DNA from: Eutreptiella sp. 'Long Island Sound 2002'
Lineage: Eukaryota; Euglenozoa; Euglenophyceae; Eutreptiales; Eutreptiaceae
Assembly: GCA_964036045.1 (NCBI GenBank)
Contig: OZ038393.1
Coordinates: forward strand, 49,840,429-49,904,428
Direction: 5' to 3'
Length of the DNA stretch: 64,000 bases
Shown here: positions 55,195-64,000 of the stretch, piece after piece
Layout of the letters: the number at the start of each line of letters is the position of its first letter
Numbering within the stretch: the first letter of the stretch is position 1
Program-made: the position numbers and the translations under genes
The notes under the pieces: generated by a model
What the model saw: the letters and a program-made list of their open reading frames with translations, nothing else
What the model was told of the DNA's origin: nothing
Databases searched by the model: none

Positions 55195-56234
55195 TTAGAA
55201 GTCCGGTGGCCACTCACCCCCCTCCCGCTCCCTGACAGCCCTGCTGTCGTGCTCCTGCCCGAGGCAGAAGCGCCTCTCCCCCTCACCCTCCTCTTCCTCC
55301 TGCGCCTCCTCCCCTTCACCACCCTCGTCCCTCTCGTTCTCCTCCTCGTCTTGTTCGTCATCGTCCACATTGATAACATTGTCCTCTGGCGCCCCGCATT
55401 GACTCGCCGGGGGGCATGAGAAGCACCACCAATCACGTGCCCTCGCCACAAAATCACTTGCCTGCGACATGAATTCTGTGCGCCCGGTGCTGTTGTGCAG
55501 GGGGACACCATAAAACCGTGTATGGGAGCCCTCGTGAGAAACCAGAGCGGCATTGAATGCTAGCCACTCATCACCTTCCCATCGCGCTACTTTGTCCAAC
55601 TCAGCAACGCATGCCTCCACACTGCGATCAATTAGAGCAGAGCACCTCTTCCACTCCCTTCTGAACTGCCGTTTCTTGGGGGAGGGGGGTCAGACGGCCG
55701 GCACCTCTCAACACAGGAGGTGCAAATACCATCTGTGGTGCACCTTGGACATACGCGGAAATGACACGTGTGGCATTCCACATCAGGCGTGGACACTTCC
55801 TATCCACAGGCACGGCAGGTGCACGAGAAGCAATGCACGGTTGATCCAACCATGGTCATGCACGCCTCATCAACCACCTTGTGGCACCTCTGACAAGAAT
55901 ATTTGGTGCCACAAATGTTTGCACCACAACATGCACACCTTACCGGAACAAGAAGAAAAGGACTTAGGGAGGGGGTGGCACGTGAGGACGACGGAGGTGG
56001 GGCAGCCGATGCGCCTGAACTAGACGCCGGCTTCTTGAGGGTGAAGGCCCAGCCATCGCGCGTGCCATCCGACTTGGCGGCGCGCATGACTTGGATGTGG
56101 GCCAACTTCGTCAATGACCCACCGTCGGGGGAGTGTAGGTACCGGAGGGCAGCCGCGGCATTGCTAAAATGCATCCAATCGGCACCCTCGGGAGCGACCG
56201 GACCGAGGCGGCGCATCCATACATCACCACCCAT
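55195..56234 (-). pseudogene. Cysteine-cluster protein gene with one TAG and one C-run frameshift
   Basis: ATG at 56234 (MGGDVWMRRLGPVAPEG). Residues 20-75 have W-F-AA-L-G-W spacing (ADWMHFSNAAAALRYLHS ... GWAFTLKKP) that loosely recalls NUMOD/AP2-like DNA-binding repeats in protists. A Ser/Pro linker follows, then a Cys cluster CACCGANICGTKYSCQRC ... HCFSCTCRACG. A TAG (55799-55801) interrupts the frame. The same frame goes on with ECHTCHFRVCPRCTTDG and CTSCVERC. One C seems to be missing from the C run near 55680, after which the frame KKRQFRREWKRCSALIDRSV continues through a tail with WWCFSCPP and a long acidic run to 55195. Probably zinc-binding. It could be a pseudogene or have assembly errors. 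Confidence 0.5.
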
Positions 56235-56682
56235 CCCGGGATGCGAGATAGGAAAAGAGGGTCTGAAGGGTGAACAAACAAGAAGACGAGAGATGATAAT
56301 TCTTCTGGCACAATGGACAAACATAGGAAACAGCAAAGTTCAGGCTTTGTCTATCTATTTATGGTAATGCGCACGGACATGCGGTGAATTAGAGGCGAGA
56401 ACTTTGTTAAGCTTGTTGTTCTAATGTGGATGTACAAATGCAATGTGTCACAAAGTGTCAAGAGGCACATTTCCCTGACCTCTTTGTTGTAAGCGAACGA
56501 GATGGCGTTCATGATTATTTAAATTTCAATGACACCTACCAGAAATGACAACTTGCAAGCGAATGGCACAACAAGGCAACCCAATACCTTCCCCAATGCA
56601 TGCAACAATATGTGAAAACACCAATAAACATCAATAAACATCGATAAACAGCGATTCTCGCCCCAAAACGGGCGTTTTTTGA

Positions 56683-56710
56683 AAAATAAACGCATAAACG
56701 CGTTTATTTT
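56683..56710. repeat. 11-bp perfect inverted repeat, AT-rich
   Basis: AAAATAAACGC (56683-56693) and GCGTTTATTTT (56700-56710) around a 6-nt loop. It follows three copies of ATAAACATC or ATAAACAGC (56620-56650) and a small CGCCC/GGGCG hairpin. A 13-G run starts at 56751. No gene is recognised at 56235-57400. Confidence 0.75.
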
Positions 56711-57266
56711 GAATTTGACTACCGACTTGAATAGCAGTTAATTAGAGCCTGGGGGGGGGGGGGACATCGTTGCGATCGGTCCGGATTTCATGGGCCTATG
56801 CAAACTGAGCCCAACAGAAATATTTTCACCAAATATGCCCCCAAACCCATCCATGAATTAACTTGGCAAAAAAAAACACAAAAATTGTCAGAATTGTCGG
56901 AAACAACTAAGCCGACCACACAACTGCCATTTCTGTACTACATGAAAACCTACATTCCAGACTCCCTGCGCCTACCAGGCATTTTGTCACAAATTGGGTA
57001 CCTTCAATACAACAATTGCGGTGCTTTCACAATGCTCATGACTCCGGCCACACAGGGAGTATCTGCACCGCACAACCACGCACGATTTTCAAGAAACACT
57101 CCAACGGGGGAAGAGTTCTAGATGGTACTTGGTGGGGTGTGAAGCATTATCACTTTCCCCTCTTGGGCTGTGGATGGTTGCTGATACGGAAAAACCTCAG
57201 AAACCCCGACGATGCTCGACACAGCGCCCGAAATACACCAAAAAATGTTGACACCGCCCAAACTCC

Positions 57267-57297
<31 letters not shown>

Positions 57298-57336
57298 CCG
57301 AAAACAAAATACGTTGGGAACGGGGGGGGGGGGGGG
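57267..57336. repeat. CA microsatellite followed by a 15-G run
   Basis: About 13 CA units at 57267-57294, then a 15-G run at 57322-57336 (minus strand (TG)n and poly-C). Both could form non-B DNA. They lie in non-coding DNA. Confidence 0.9.
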
Positions 57337-57404
57337 CATCAACAGTCAAGGAACAATTGTTTTGTCCGCCAAAACGATGACTTCACAAAATGTGGGGCAC
57401 CTGA

Positions 57405-57750
57405 TATCACCCATTGGTGTATGCTGCACGAATGACACGGAAAAAAGTAGTGAATGGCACCTCTGCCTGCACTTGATCCAACCTCTCTTTGAGTACCGCC
57501 AAGGAGGGCCTATGTGCACTTCCCGTATGTGGGATGTTCTTCCCCTGCACAGCGCGAGCACAGTTCAGATCATAGGCCAATGGTGGCCACATGTCATCCA
57601 AGTCAAATGTCAGTCACACACCATCCCCATGTCGCATGCCAGCATGTGGCATTGACGTCCATGCTGTGATCCCTCCCCAGCCTTGCCACCACAGCAGTGT
57701 GGGCAGCTGCCTGAAGTAGCATATGTTCTATCCGTTCCATCCGCATACCG
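57405..57750 (-). pseudogene. Unrecognised coding-like segment with a Cys-rich start
   Basis: On the minus strand, GTDRTYATSGSCPHCCGGKA and CHMLACDMGMVC (about 57650-57740) lead, after a stop and frame change, into FDLDDMWPPLAYDLNCARAV and VLKERLDQVQAEVPFTTFFR, which ends at 57405. The wording is that of a real protein, but the frame is broken or holds introns I cannot place. Function unknown. Confidence 0.35.
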
Positions 57751-58299
57751 CAGTAACTTACCTGGGGACATAAAGGATGCAGCTACATGGACCGAGAAGT
57801 CAGCCCAAACCCAAATGCAAATGCTGTGCATGAACCAGAATGTGTTGCAGTTGGTGGAATGCCAGCGGGGGATGGGCAGACGCGATGAGGAAAATGATGA
57901 ACCCCTCCACCCCCACAAAAAACCAAAACCGGATGCCCCCTCCACTTGCAGAGAGGAACCCGTTCTCTGCAGACAGGCCTATGGAAGGCCATATTTGATG
58001 CAACCAAGCTGGCATGGCATTTCTGTGGGACCCGGTGTGCCTGATGAGGCAGCAGGTCCTGTCGACATGCCCACACACAGGCACAATGGCGTCTCCCACC
58101 TGCCAGCAGCTCAGCGGGACCCATGGGGACTGTCTATAGTCCGTTTAGCCTTGGAACCAGACCAAGAGGCAGTCCAGGACCCTGCACCTGTGTGAGGCCC
58201 TGCCCCAACACAACCCAACCCAACCCAACCCAGAGCTGCAAACCGCTGAAAAACCACTGCAATGACCAAACCAAACAGCCGCAATGCCAGATGCTGGTG

Positions 58300-58640
58300 C
58301 TGGATAGCCTCAGGTAATGCCAGGCGTGGGAGGGGTGGTGGAGGGGAGTATGGGTATGGGTGTGGTGTTGTATTGCCCCCCTTGTGCCGTATTGCTCCTC
58401 TACTGGACGTAGTGCATCTTCCGAGAGCCAGGTGGCCCCTCCGGGTCCATGGGGCCAGATGTCCACCACTGCTGGTGGGGGCTTCAATTGGTCAGGTGTG
58501 GACCCGCCACTTAGCTCCAGCCGCGCCTGCCTCACGACCTTCCTTGCCAACTCAGTTCCATGATTGTTCGTGTCACGCAGACAGTGCTTTGCAGTTCGTT
58601 CCTTCCCTCCTCCCTGGATGGGGTAAGAGTCGAACTGCTT
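58300..58640 (-). pseudogene. Unrecognised coding-like segment
   Basis: A minus-strand frame reads QFDSYPIQGGGKERTAKHCL, TELARKVVRQARLELSGGST and VVDIWPHGPGGATWLSEDAL, then fades into low complexity (HTHTHT). A TAG just before it (ACCCTGTAG) may be a stop or the end of an intron. Nothing is recognised. Positions 58641-59088 contain a 16-G run (58698-58713) and short open frames on both strands that I cannot judge. Confidence 0.35.
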
Positions 58641-59088
58641 CTACAGGGTTCAGGGCATTGTCGCCTTTGGACTGAGTTCGGGGTGTAGTCTGCTGGTGGG
58701 GGGGGGGGGGGGGATCCAGCATGGGCAAATTGGCAGAATGCTTTGATGCCCCTACAATTTGCTGCACACTCGGTGTACTGAAGAGCATGATACTGCCCAA
58801 AAAAAATTGAGCTTCCAGTGTCATTGCCACTGCACATACCCAGAGGCATGTGTGTGCCATGACGCATGCAGCGCAACCATCAACAAAGGACACCAATACA
58901 CCACCTATTGGCAACACCGCTCTCCTGAACCACAGCAGCTGGTTCAGGAGGTGGATGCTGCGAACAGTACTGCAAAACCGAACCATAAACATCTGCAAGC
59001 ACAAACCGTAGACATCATCACCACTGCCAGACTTGTGCAGTCAGCACCAATGACCACTCAATCAGGCCATCAGAATCGTCAGAGCAGA

Positions 59089-59559
59089 TCAGACATGGGG
59101 TTGGGGGGGCTTGAACAGGACTCTACGACAGGCCGGCTGTGGGACCTGCTTACCTTCCCAGATAGAGGTCTGGTGGTCACTGAGAAAAAGAAGCTGTTGC
59201 TGTGTTTCATGCAGGGACACAGCATAAACATGAGGCCTGATGTGCATCATGAAGCCACCCACCCCCAGTAGCACAAATGGCCCAGGCGGGAACTTGGAGC
59301 AGCCACGTCCCACCTCCTTATGCAACATTAGCATTGCACACTGCAACCCATGCCCCCTCTGCTGAAGTAATGCCATCTTCCATTTCATGAAGATACAGCC
59401 ATTGACAGTATCACGTACACTGAAAGTGCTCTTAGGGGGGACCTGAAAGATATGACAGCTCAAGGAACAGCAGCACTGTTCTGGGATGCTGAGTAGCTCC
59501 TTGAGACTACTACTGGGTGCAGATGAGCAGACTGCCACTAGCATCTGCCACCCCTTCAA
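59089..59559 (-). CDS. Unrecognised open frame, 156 codons
   Basis: Minus strand. CCCSLSCHIFQVPPKSTFSV, GCIFMKWKMALLQQRGHGLQ and FMMHIRPHVYAVSLHETQQQ look like protein of normal composition with several Cys. The opposite strand also has a frame, at 58759-59271, ending in this region. I favour the minus strand because neighbouring segments point the same way. Function unknown. A further short segment (59616-59930, MRGVFIVAQYDMNALLPCST) lies upstream on the same strand. Confidence 0.3.
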   Translation of the reverse strand: MKGWQMLVAVCSSAPSSSLKELLSIPEQCCCSLSCHIFQVPPKSTFSVRDTVNGCIFMKWKMALLQQRGHGLQCAMLMLHKEVGRGCSKFPPGPFVLLGVGGFMMHIRPHVYAVSLHETQQQLLFLSDHQTSIWEGKQVPQPACRRVLFKPPQPHV

Positions 59560-60130
59560 TAAGAGACGCTTTGTTGGGAGATCATCCGTTCAAAAAAGGA
59601 AAACCAGGAGCAGTTTCACCCCCTCTTGTTTCTTGCTGACCCAACACAAAACAGATTGTCTTGAAATGAACTCTGTGTGTGTGATGCATGCATTCCGTGG
59701 CGCCGTGTGGCACTTGCAGCATCCAGGCAGTGAGCAGGAGAACAGGCTTTCCAGTTTGAGGTCGAACAGGGAAGCAAAGCATTCATGTCATATTGAGCCA
59801 CGATAAACACTCCTCTCATTTTCATCAGGGTGTGTTTCTGCACAGCGCGCACACAGCGCCCAATAGCAACGTGGCTTTCCCATGAGCACCCTGAAAACGA
59901 CCCACCAGATTGAGGTTGAGGGCTGGGCAAGCAGTAACGTGGTTAATTGGAACTTGGGATGGTAGTGTCAATCTTGGAGTGCCAATTCAGGACCTGTCAG
60001 AGGAAGTAACTTTTTACTGCAACCTGCACCCTTTTTGAAGGTAAGTAGGGACACAGTGGCCCAAGGAGTTTGCATGCAACAACAGCCTCCTCCGACTCAG
60101 TCCCCAAGTTCACCATTACCCAATGAAGGC

Positions 60131-60652
60131 TCAGGGTGGGGAATGTGATGACGGTCGTGTCGGGGAGCTACCGCAAACGGGGCTTCCATCAACCAGGGGG
60201 TCCAAAGGAACTTCCGGAGAGACGCCAAGTTCGGGAATTAATGGGGATGGTGTTGGAGACTCGAGACTGGGGATACCAAAAAAGATGGAGTCCATGGAGC
60301 AGCGATGATTGACGGCCCGCATACCACCTTGATCATACTCCACATGCCCATGTGCAAAAGGCCAACCACCTTCCCGGGTACCCGAAGCCAAGTAGACCTG
60401 ATGTAGAACACCCCGTCCCCAATGCTCAACTCCATAACAAATAGCAAAAGAGGTCTGGGGACACAAGGGGCAAAATTGATGCTCCGCAACAGACACGCTG
60501 AATGTATCACCATGTACCCAGCTCAGTGTGCCTGTTTCAAAAGACACATGGATGCACATTGTTGCCTTGAAACGCATAAGACTGGGCAAACTGAGGGACA
60601 AGGTGAGGGAAAGGGGCCAATCCATATCCCAAACTAGAAAGGGCAAGTCCAT
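60131..60652 (-). CDS. Unrecognised open frame, 173 codons
   Basis: Minus strand. MCIHVSFETGTLSWVHGDTF, AEHQFCPLCPQTSFAICYGV and LASGTREGGWPFAHGHVEYD read as a folded protein, followed by a Pro/Ser-rich tail. The first part is hydrophobic (LSLTLSLSLPSL) and could be intronic or a signal-like stretch. It may be an exon of a larger minus-strand gene with the segments at 60900 and 61850. No family recognised. Confidence 0.3.
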   Translation of the reverse strand: MDLPFLVWDMDWPLSLTLSLSLPSLMRFKATMCIHVSFETGTLSWVHGDTFSVSVAEHQFCPLCPQTSFAICYGVEHWGRGVLHQVYLASGTREGGWPFAHGHVEYDQGGMRAVNHRCSMDSIFFGIPSLESPTPSPLIPELGVSPEVPLDPLVDGSPVCGSSPTRPSSHSPP

Positions 60653-60740
60653 GAGGAGAAATCATCCCAAATCGGCCCATCCCACCCACGCACTCACTCG
60701 CCCATCCGAGGGGTAGAATCCACCCCAAGGGCCAAACTTT

Positions 60741-60784
60741 GCACTGCGGGCGCACTGCGGGTGCACTGCAGGCGCACTGCGAGC
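60741..60784. repeat. 11-bp minisatellite GCACTGCGGGC, 4 units
   Basis: GCACTGCGGGC, GCACTGCGGGT, GCACTGCAGGC and GCACTGCGAGC in exact 11-bp register, preceded by AAACTTT. The same motif, again after AAACTTT or AAAGTT, occurs at 61714-61745 (three units), 54444-54465 (two) and, degraded, near 61791. Confidence 0.9.
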
Positions 60785-60899
60785 ACATCTGTCAAAGACT
60801 ACCCAAAGGAGAAGGAGGGAGGAAACATCAAGCATGCGGATGCAACAACACAACATAACAATCTGATTCTAATATGTGTGAAATCCGTTGTTCTTACAA

Positions 60900-61352
60900 T
60901 TACAAATCCAAACTGCAACTATGCAAAGGCATACAAGAGGGGCACATGTTCAAATGACATGTGCCACACTCCAATATATCTTCATGACAGTGAGCACATA
61001 GTTGACAACAAACGCCGTCATCATTTTCCTCATCTTCTGGAGCATCCTGTTGAGCCCACACAGACTCAGGCACATGAGGCCAAGGTCCATAGGGCCGATA
61101 CCTAGTTTGTTTCTTGATACAAAATTGCGTCAAGTGCAGCAAAACACGGACATGCTGGTGCAAATCTCTGGCAGAACCCATCCACACGTTGCGGACAATG
61201 GTCCAATGCCAAAGGCGTGCAAAAAGGTGTTCCACCCCTGCGCAATAGAAACCATGCACATCTTTTTTTTTTAACTTCCGGCGCCACATAAGTTCGAAGT
61301 TCAAAGTCTCACTAGAAACCATGCACATCATTATATTCTTGTTGGTTGTCAC
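60900..61352 (-). CDS. Cysteine-cluster segment related to the 55.7-kb gene
   Basis: Minus-strand frame of 150 codons. RLWHWTIVRNVWMGSARDLH and HVPESVWAQQDAPEDEENDD lead to CCQLCAHCHEDILECGTCHL and NMCPSCMPLHSC, a regular series of CX2C pairs near the C-terminus. The last part matches the cluster at 55.7 kb (ECHTCHFRVCPRC against ECGTCHLNMCPSC), in the same strand orientation. It is probably a zinc-binding domain. The N-terminal boundary is unclear: the first 25 or so codons (MTTNKNIMMCMVSSETLNFE) may be intronic. Confidence 0.4.
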   Translation of the reverse strand: MTTNKNIMMCMVSSETLNFELMWRRKLKKKDVHGFYCAGVEHLFARLWHWTIVRNVWMGSARDLHQHVRVLLHLTQFCIKKQTRYRPYGPWPHVPESVWAQQDAPEDEENDDGVCCQLCAHCHEDILECGTCHLNMCPSCMPLHSCSLDL

Positions 61353-61419
61353 TCAATTTCTTACGACCAATAAATGGCACGGCAGTATGGATGCGGCCCT
61401 TGTAGGTGCCATCATTCAC

Positions 61420-61600
61420 GGGGGTCCCCAACAAAGGGGACAAAATCAAAAAAGGCTACCTCACCCCTACCTTCTCGGGGGGGGGGGGCCAAACGAGGGC
61501 GGAAGTGCTATGTAACCCCCGCATTCTCGGGGGTCCCCAACAAAGGGGACAAAATCAGAAGTGGCTACCTCACCCCTGCCTCCTCGGAGGTGACAAGTAA
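61420..61600. repeat. Tandem and dispersed repeat with GGTCCCCAACAAAGGGGAC
   Basis: GGTCCCCAACAAAGGGGAC followed by AAAATC occurs at about 61424 and 61532, each followed by GGCTACCTCACCCCTNCCT and a CTCGG end. A related piece with a 12-G run (61477-61488) lies between. A further copy is at 54299-54345. CCCC and GGGG around ACAAA make each unit a short hairpin. Confidence 0.75.
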
Positions 61601-61713
61601 AATATGGCACATCCCAAATGCACAAGAAGCGTTGAAAACCTAGTTATGGAACAACAAACTTGTGGGAAAGGGCCAAAACTAGGATTTGAGTATTTGCCGG
61701 CATACAAAACTTT

Positions 61714-61745
61714 GCACTGCGGCGCACTGCGGGCGCACTGCGGGC
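61714..61745. repeat. 11-bp minisatellite GCACTGCGGGC, 3 units
   Basis: GCACTGCGGC, GCACTGCGGGC and GCACTGCGGGC after AAAACTTT. Same family as 60741-60784. Confidence 0.85.
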
Positions 61746-61849
61746 AAGGCATTCCCCAAAAACAAGGGTAGGAATCAGAAGTAGCCCAAAAAGTTGCCCT
61801 GCGCACACCCTGCGCACTAACACTCCCTCTAGCATACAATATGGGGACA

Positions 61850-62244
61850 TGAGGTGGTCCGGTGGGCAATCCGAAATGGCCAAACTGTTCATACTCAATT
61901 GCCACACAATCCGGGGTGGATGCTAGGCTCACAAAAGTGGTGGGTGTATGTTCACTCATGGTCCATGACTGGACAACACCATTGCCCAGCTCCAACAGTT
62001 TAATTGACATGTGAATTGTTGAGATGAAGAGAGACAACAAATTGCAATGTGAAATGTCTATTCGGATGCATGCATTAATTATGCCCAATTCCTCCAAAAT
62101 AATGCCCCCAAAGTGTGTCTTACCCATACACACAAACAAATTGTTGCATTTAGTGTCCACTGTGGGCACGGGTGCACAATGCGCATTGTTTTGGGCAATT
62201 ACACAGCTTTCACCCCCCAACAGATTCTCACAGAAAGGTACCAA
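61850..62244 (-). CDS. Unrecognised open frame
   Basis: Minus strand, from an ATG or GTG near 62244. CENLLGGESCVIAQNNAHCA, DTKCNNLFVCMGKTHFGGII, LEELGIINACIRIDISHCNL and TTFVSLASTPDCVAIEYEQF read as a normal protein of about 130 codons. The frame stays open to 61570 but passes into the minisatellite and repeat DNA there, so its true end is probably near 61850 or at a splice site. Function unknown. Confidence 0.35.
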
Positions 62245-62472
62245 ACAGCATTTCCTAATGAGGAATGGATGGTTTATGGTGTTTCCTGATGGGACCTGGA
62301 TGGATGAATGTGGAACTGGAGGTGGTGGATTACAGCAGCACCATGAATCACCACCTTCCCATTTACCTCATATTGTATGTGTAGGTAATGGGGGAGTATT
62401 TGTGCCGCGCGCTACTTTTCCAACATGTTTACCCATAAGGGGCTAGCTCTCACACAGCTCCCAAAATGCCCC

Positions 62473-62781
62473 CTAAGGAGAGATAACCCTTGGGTGCCAC
62501 ACGCTGGGGCTGAGCTTCGAGGAGCAACAAACGACATTTGTATAGCGCCTTGTCTTGCATGATCTGTCGCTCAAAGCATGGACGGTTTGATGGAACAACT
62601 TAGTGCAATTTTTCAACCCAAGAGTATCACGAACTAGGCTCAAAACCCCTAGACAAGGGGCCCCCGGGGCAGAAGCTGAAGCTGCTTGGTCAAGCCAAAA
62701 CGCTAAATCTCTGCGCCGCGCGCGCGCTGTGTTAGGTACTCCCCCAATCACCAGGGTGATGCAAGGGGCCAAAAACAGCAC
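62473..62781 (-). CDS. Unrecognised open frame, 102 codons
   Basis: Minus strand. LGVLSLVRDTLGLKNCTKLF, HQTVHALSDRSCKTRRYTNV and VCCSSKLSPSVWHPRVISP. Composition is protein-like, with no recognised motif. Weak call. Confidence 0.2.
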   Translation of the reverse strand: MLFLAPCITLVIGGVPNTARARRRDLAFWLDQAASASAPGAPCLGVLSLVRDTLGLKNCTKLFHQTVHALSDRSCKTRRYTNVVCCSSKLSPSVWHPRVISP

Positions 62782-62799
62782 CCGCTCATTTGCACAGGT

Positions 62800-64000
62800 G
62801 CAGTTGTAGAAGATAGGGGTACCAACTCGAACTCAAGACAATGACATTCTGTGGTTGAGCTATAGACCAAGGGATAACATGTAAAATGCAATTCCGAGGG
62901 CGTTTAGGGTGAAATGGGGTACCAACTCAGCTACACAGCACCTCGCGGGGCAACAACAAAGCAAAACAGAGGCGTCGCGTAAATTATTTCAATAAAAAAT
63001 ATGCATGGTGTGTGCACGGTGTGCACGGTGCGCGCCGCTCCCTCACTGTCCACTACTCAGCAACATGGAGCGTCAACATGATTTTTAGGCACACCAGGCG
63101 GTTAGAACCCTCTATCCCCAATACTCACATCCATCGAGAATGAGAAATAGGGTCCAAGGAGATGAGGTGGAAAATGATGCCGTGCAGTAGCAATATTTCT
63201 TTTGAGTTCCTGGCGCTCAAGGTGTATTTATGTACATTACAGGTGCACCCAGAAGCTAAGCGAACAAAGAGTCCAAGCATCGTACCGGCATAACATGTGT
63301 TGACCCTTCATACAATAGTGCAGGCGGTCGGCCACGCCAAGCAGGCATCGATCAGTGCGGAGGCTTTGTGTGTGTGTGTGTGTGTCATTGAGTGTCCAAA
63401 ACACATTATATCAGGCGCAATGCGCTGAGCATTAGTGCAGTGGCACATGGGTGCGTGTGCTAGTAGTGCCAAACATGGGATGCATGGGTTTTTTTTTTCA
63501 CTGTCCGGTACCATCAACCACTGATCAACAGACCAGTACCTCCACTGCTGCTCTCGCCACCCAGTTGACTCCTTTGCTGTTGATGAAGGTCTGGAGTTCT
63601 TGAGTGAGTACGAACTGGATGAATGTTGGTCCTGCGTCTTGATTCATAGGAATGCAGCGGGCCATGAGGCAACGGAAACTGGGCTCGCATACGCCCCCGT
63701 GTCACAGGCGCATGGTCATAACCACATTGTTCAGTGTTTTGCTTGCTGCACTGCAGCGTAGACCAGTTCTGTACCACACCAGGTGGCTGCTGGCTGTGCA
63801 TTGGCACTGTTCCTCTGGACATTGAGGTCAGCTCGCACCCACCACCATAGGAATGCAGCGGGGAGGGGGGGCAGTGACCACCCAAATTTTTTTTTTTTGA
63901 CTGACTCCAGAAGTTCAAAGAGTACTCAAGACTTTGCTTGGGAAAGTGGGCGACTCCAGCATATGATACAGTGGATCCCGCGGGGCACGGCGCGGGGCAC
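62800..64000. other. Region without a recognisable gene
   Basis: Contains a GT microsatellite (63366-63385), short poly-T and poly-A runs, and the phrase ATAGGAATGCAGCGGG twice (about 63647 and 63848). It ends in GC-rich CGCGGGGCACGGCGCGGGGC. An open frame at 63514-63918 (minus) is low-complexity and I do not call it. Confidence 0.6.

Noticed and set aside
13857-55801. Several gene-like frames continue straight through TAG, suggesting TAG might be a sense codon.
   Set aside because: Comparison of the two family A copies shows TAG, TAA and TGA all arising from various sense codons (Glu, Ser, Leu, Trp, Pro) in the decayed copy, and the intact copy has none of these. The in-frame stops elsewhere are also mixed (TAG and TAA). 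Decay explains them.
57683-58195. 170-codon plus-strand frame.
   Set aside because: It overlaps minus-strand segments with better protein-like wording (Cys-rich part and the DDMWPPLAYDLN stretch). I cannot settle the strand, so I did not call it as a gene.
58759-59271. Plus-strand frame with FQCHCHCTYPEACVCHDAC as a possible Cys-rich peptide or toxin-like gene.
   Set aside because: The competing minus-strand frame over 59089-59559 reads more like protein, there is no signal peptide, and the Cys spacing is irregular next to repeats.
63514-63918. 134-codon minus-strand frame near the right edge.
   Set aside because: Its content is low-complexity and contains a repeated phrase; no support for coding.

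Overview
The window is eukaryotic nuclear DNA dominated by LTR retrotransposons of the Ty3/gypsy chromovirus type: aspartic protease, reverse transcriptase, RNase H, integrase with a GPY module, then a C-terminal chromodomain. The host cannot be named from the sequence. Two clues bear on it. The primer-binding sites of all three element families read TGGTAGCAGAGG or a near variant, which is the complement of an initiator tRNA-Met ending CCUCUGCUACCA; this differs from the land-plant form TGGTATCAGAGC. The non-element DNA at 53-64 kb has long poly-G runs, CA/GT microsatellites and frequently broken coding segments. A protist or alga is possible, but this is inference.

Layout. (1) 1-13.3 kb, minus strand: decayed copies of family B. 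B1 is gag plus a protease stub, B2 is a nearly full-length ruin, and B3 is a gag fragment, with related LTRs near 3.3, 11.1 and 12.9 kb and a stray LTR piece at 54.1 kb. (2) 13.5-14.45 kb: a broken unrecognised gene, then a 378-bp repeat called R. (3) 14452-39111, plus strand: a large outer chromovirus with LTRs of about 2.36 kb. Its gag is split at 19347/30799 by (4) an 11.45-kb family A element on the minus strand (19348-30798) with near-identical LTRs and long intact gag and pol frames. (5) 39.1-41.16 kb: a second unrecognised gene, a second R copy, and the C-terminal end of gene X. (6) 41165-52539: a second, decayed family A element on the plus strand, inserted inside gene X. (7) 52.5-53.9 kb: the other half of gene X, itself carrying stops and frameshifts. 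(8) 54-64 kb: an LTR scrap, short tandem repeats, two related cysteine-cluster coding segments (55.2-56.2 kb and 60.9-61.35 kb), other coding-like segments of unknown function, homopolymers and microsatellites.

The history is readable. The outer element landed beside R. A family A element later inserted into its gag with a 5-bp duplication, GTTTG. A sister family A element interrupted gene X with a 5-bp duplication, TTGAC. In both cases the reading frame of the target continues exactly across the insertion once one duplicate is removed.

The most interesting biology is in family A. Gag and pol lie in the same frame, separated by a UGA codon in the context UGA-CGG in both copies, which is a known stop-readthrough context. 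The LTR ends look like AG...CT rather than TG...CA. The LTR carries a tRNA-like module with recognisable A and B boxes. About 2.2 kb of non-pol sequence lies between pol and the 3' LTR.
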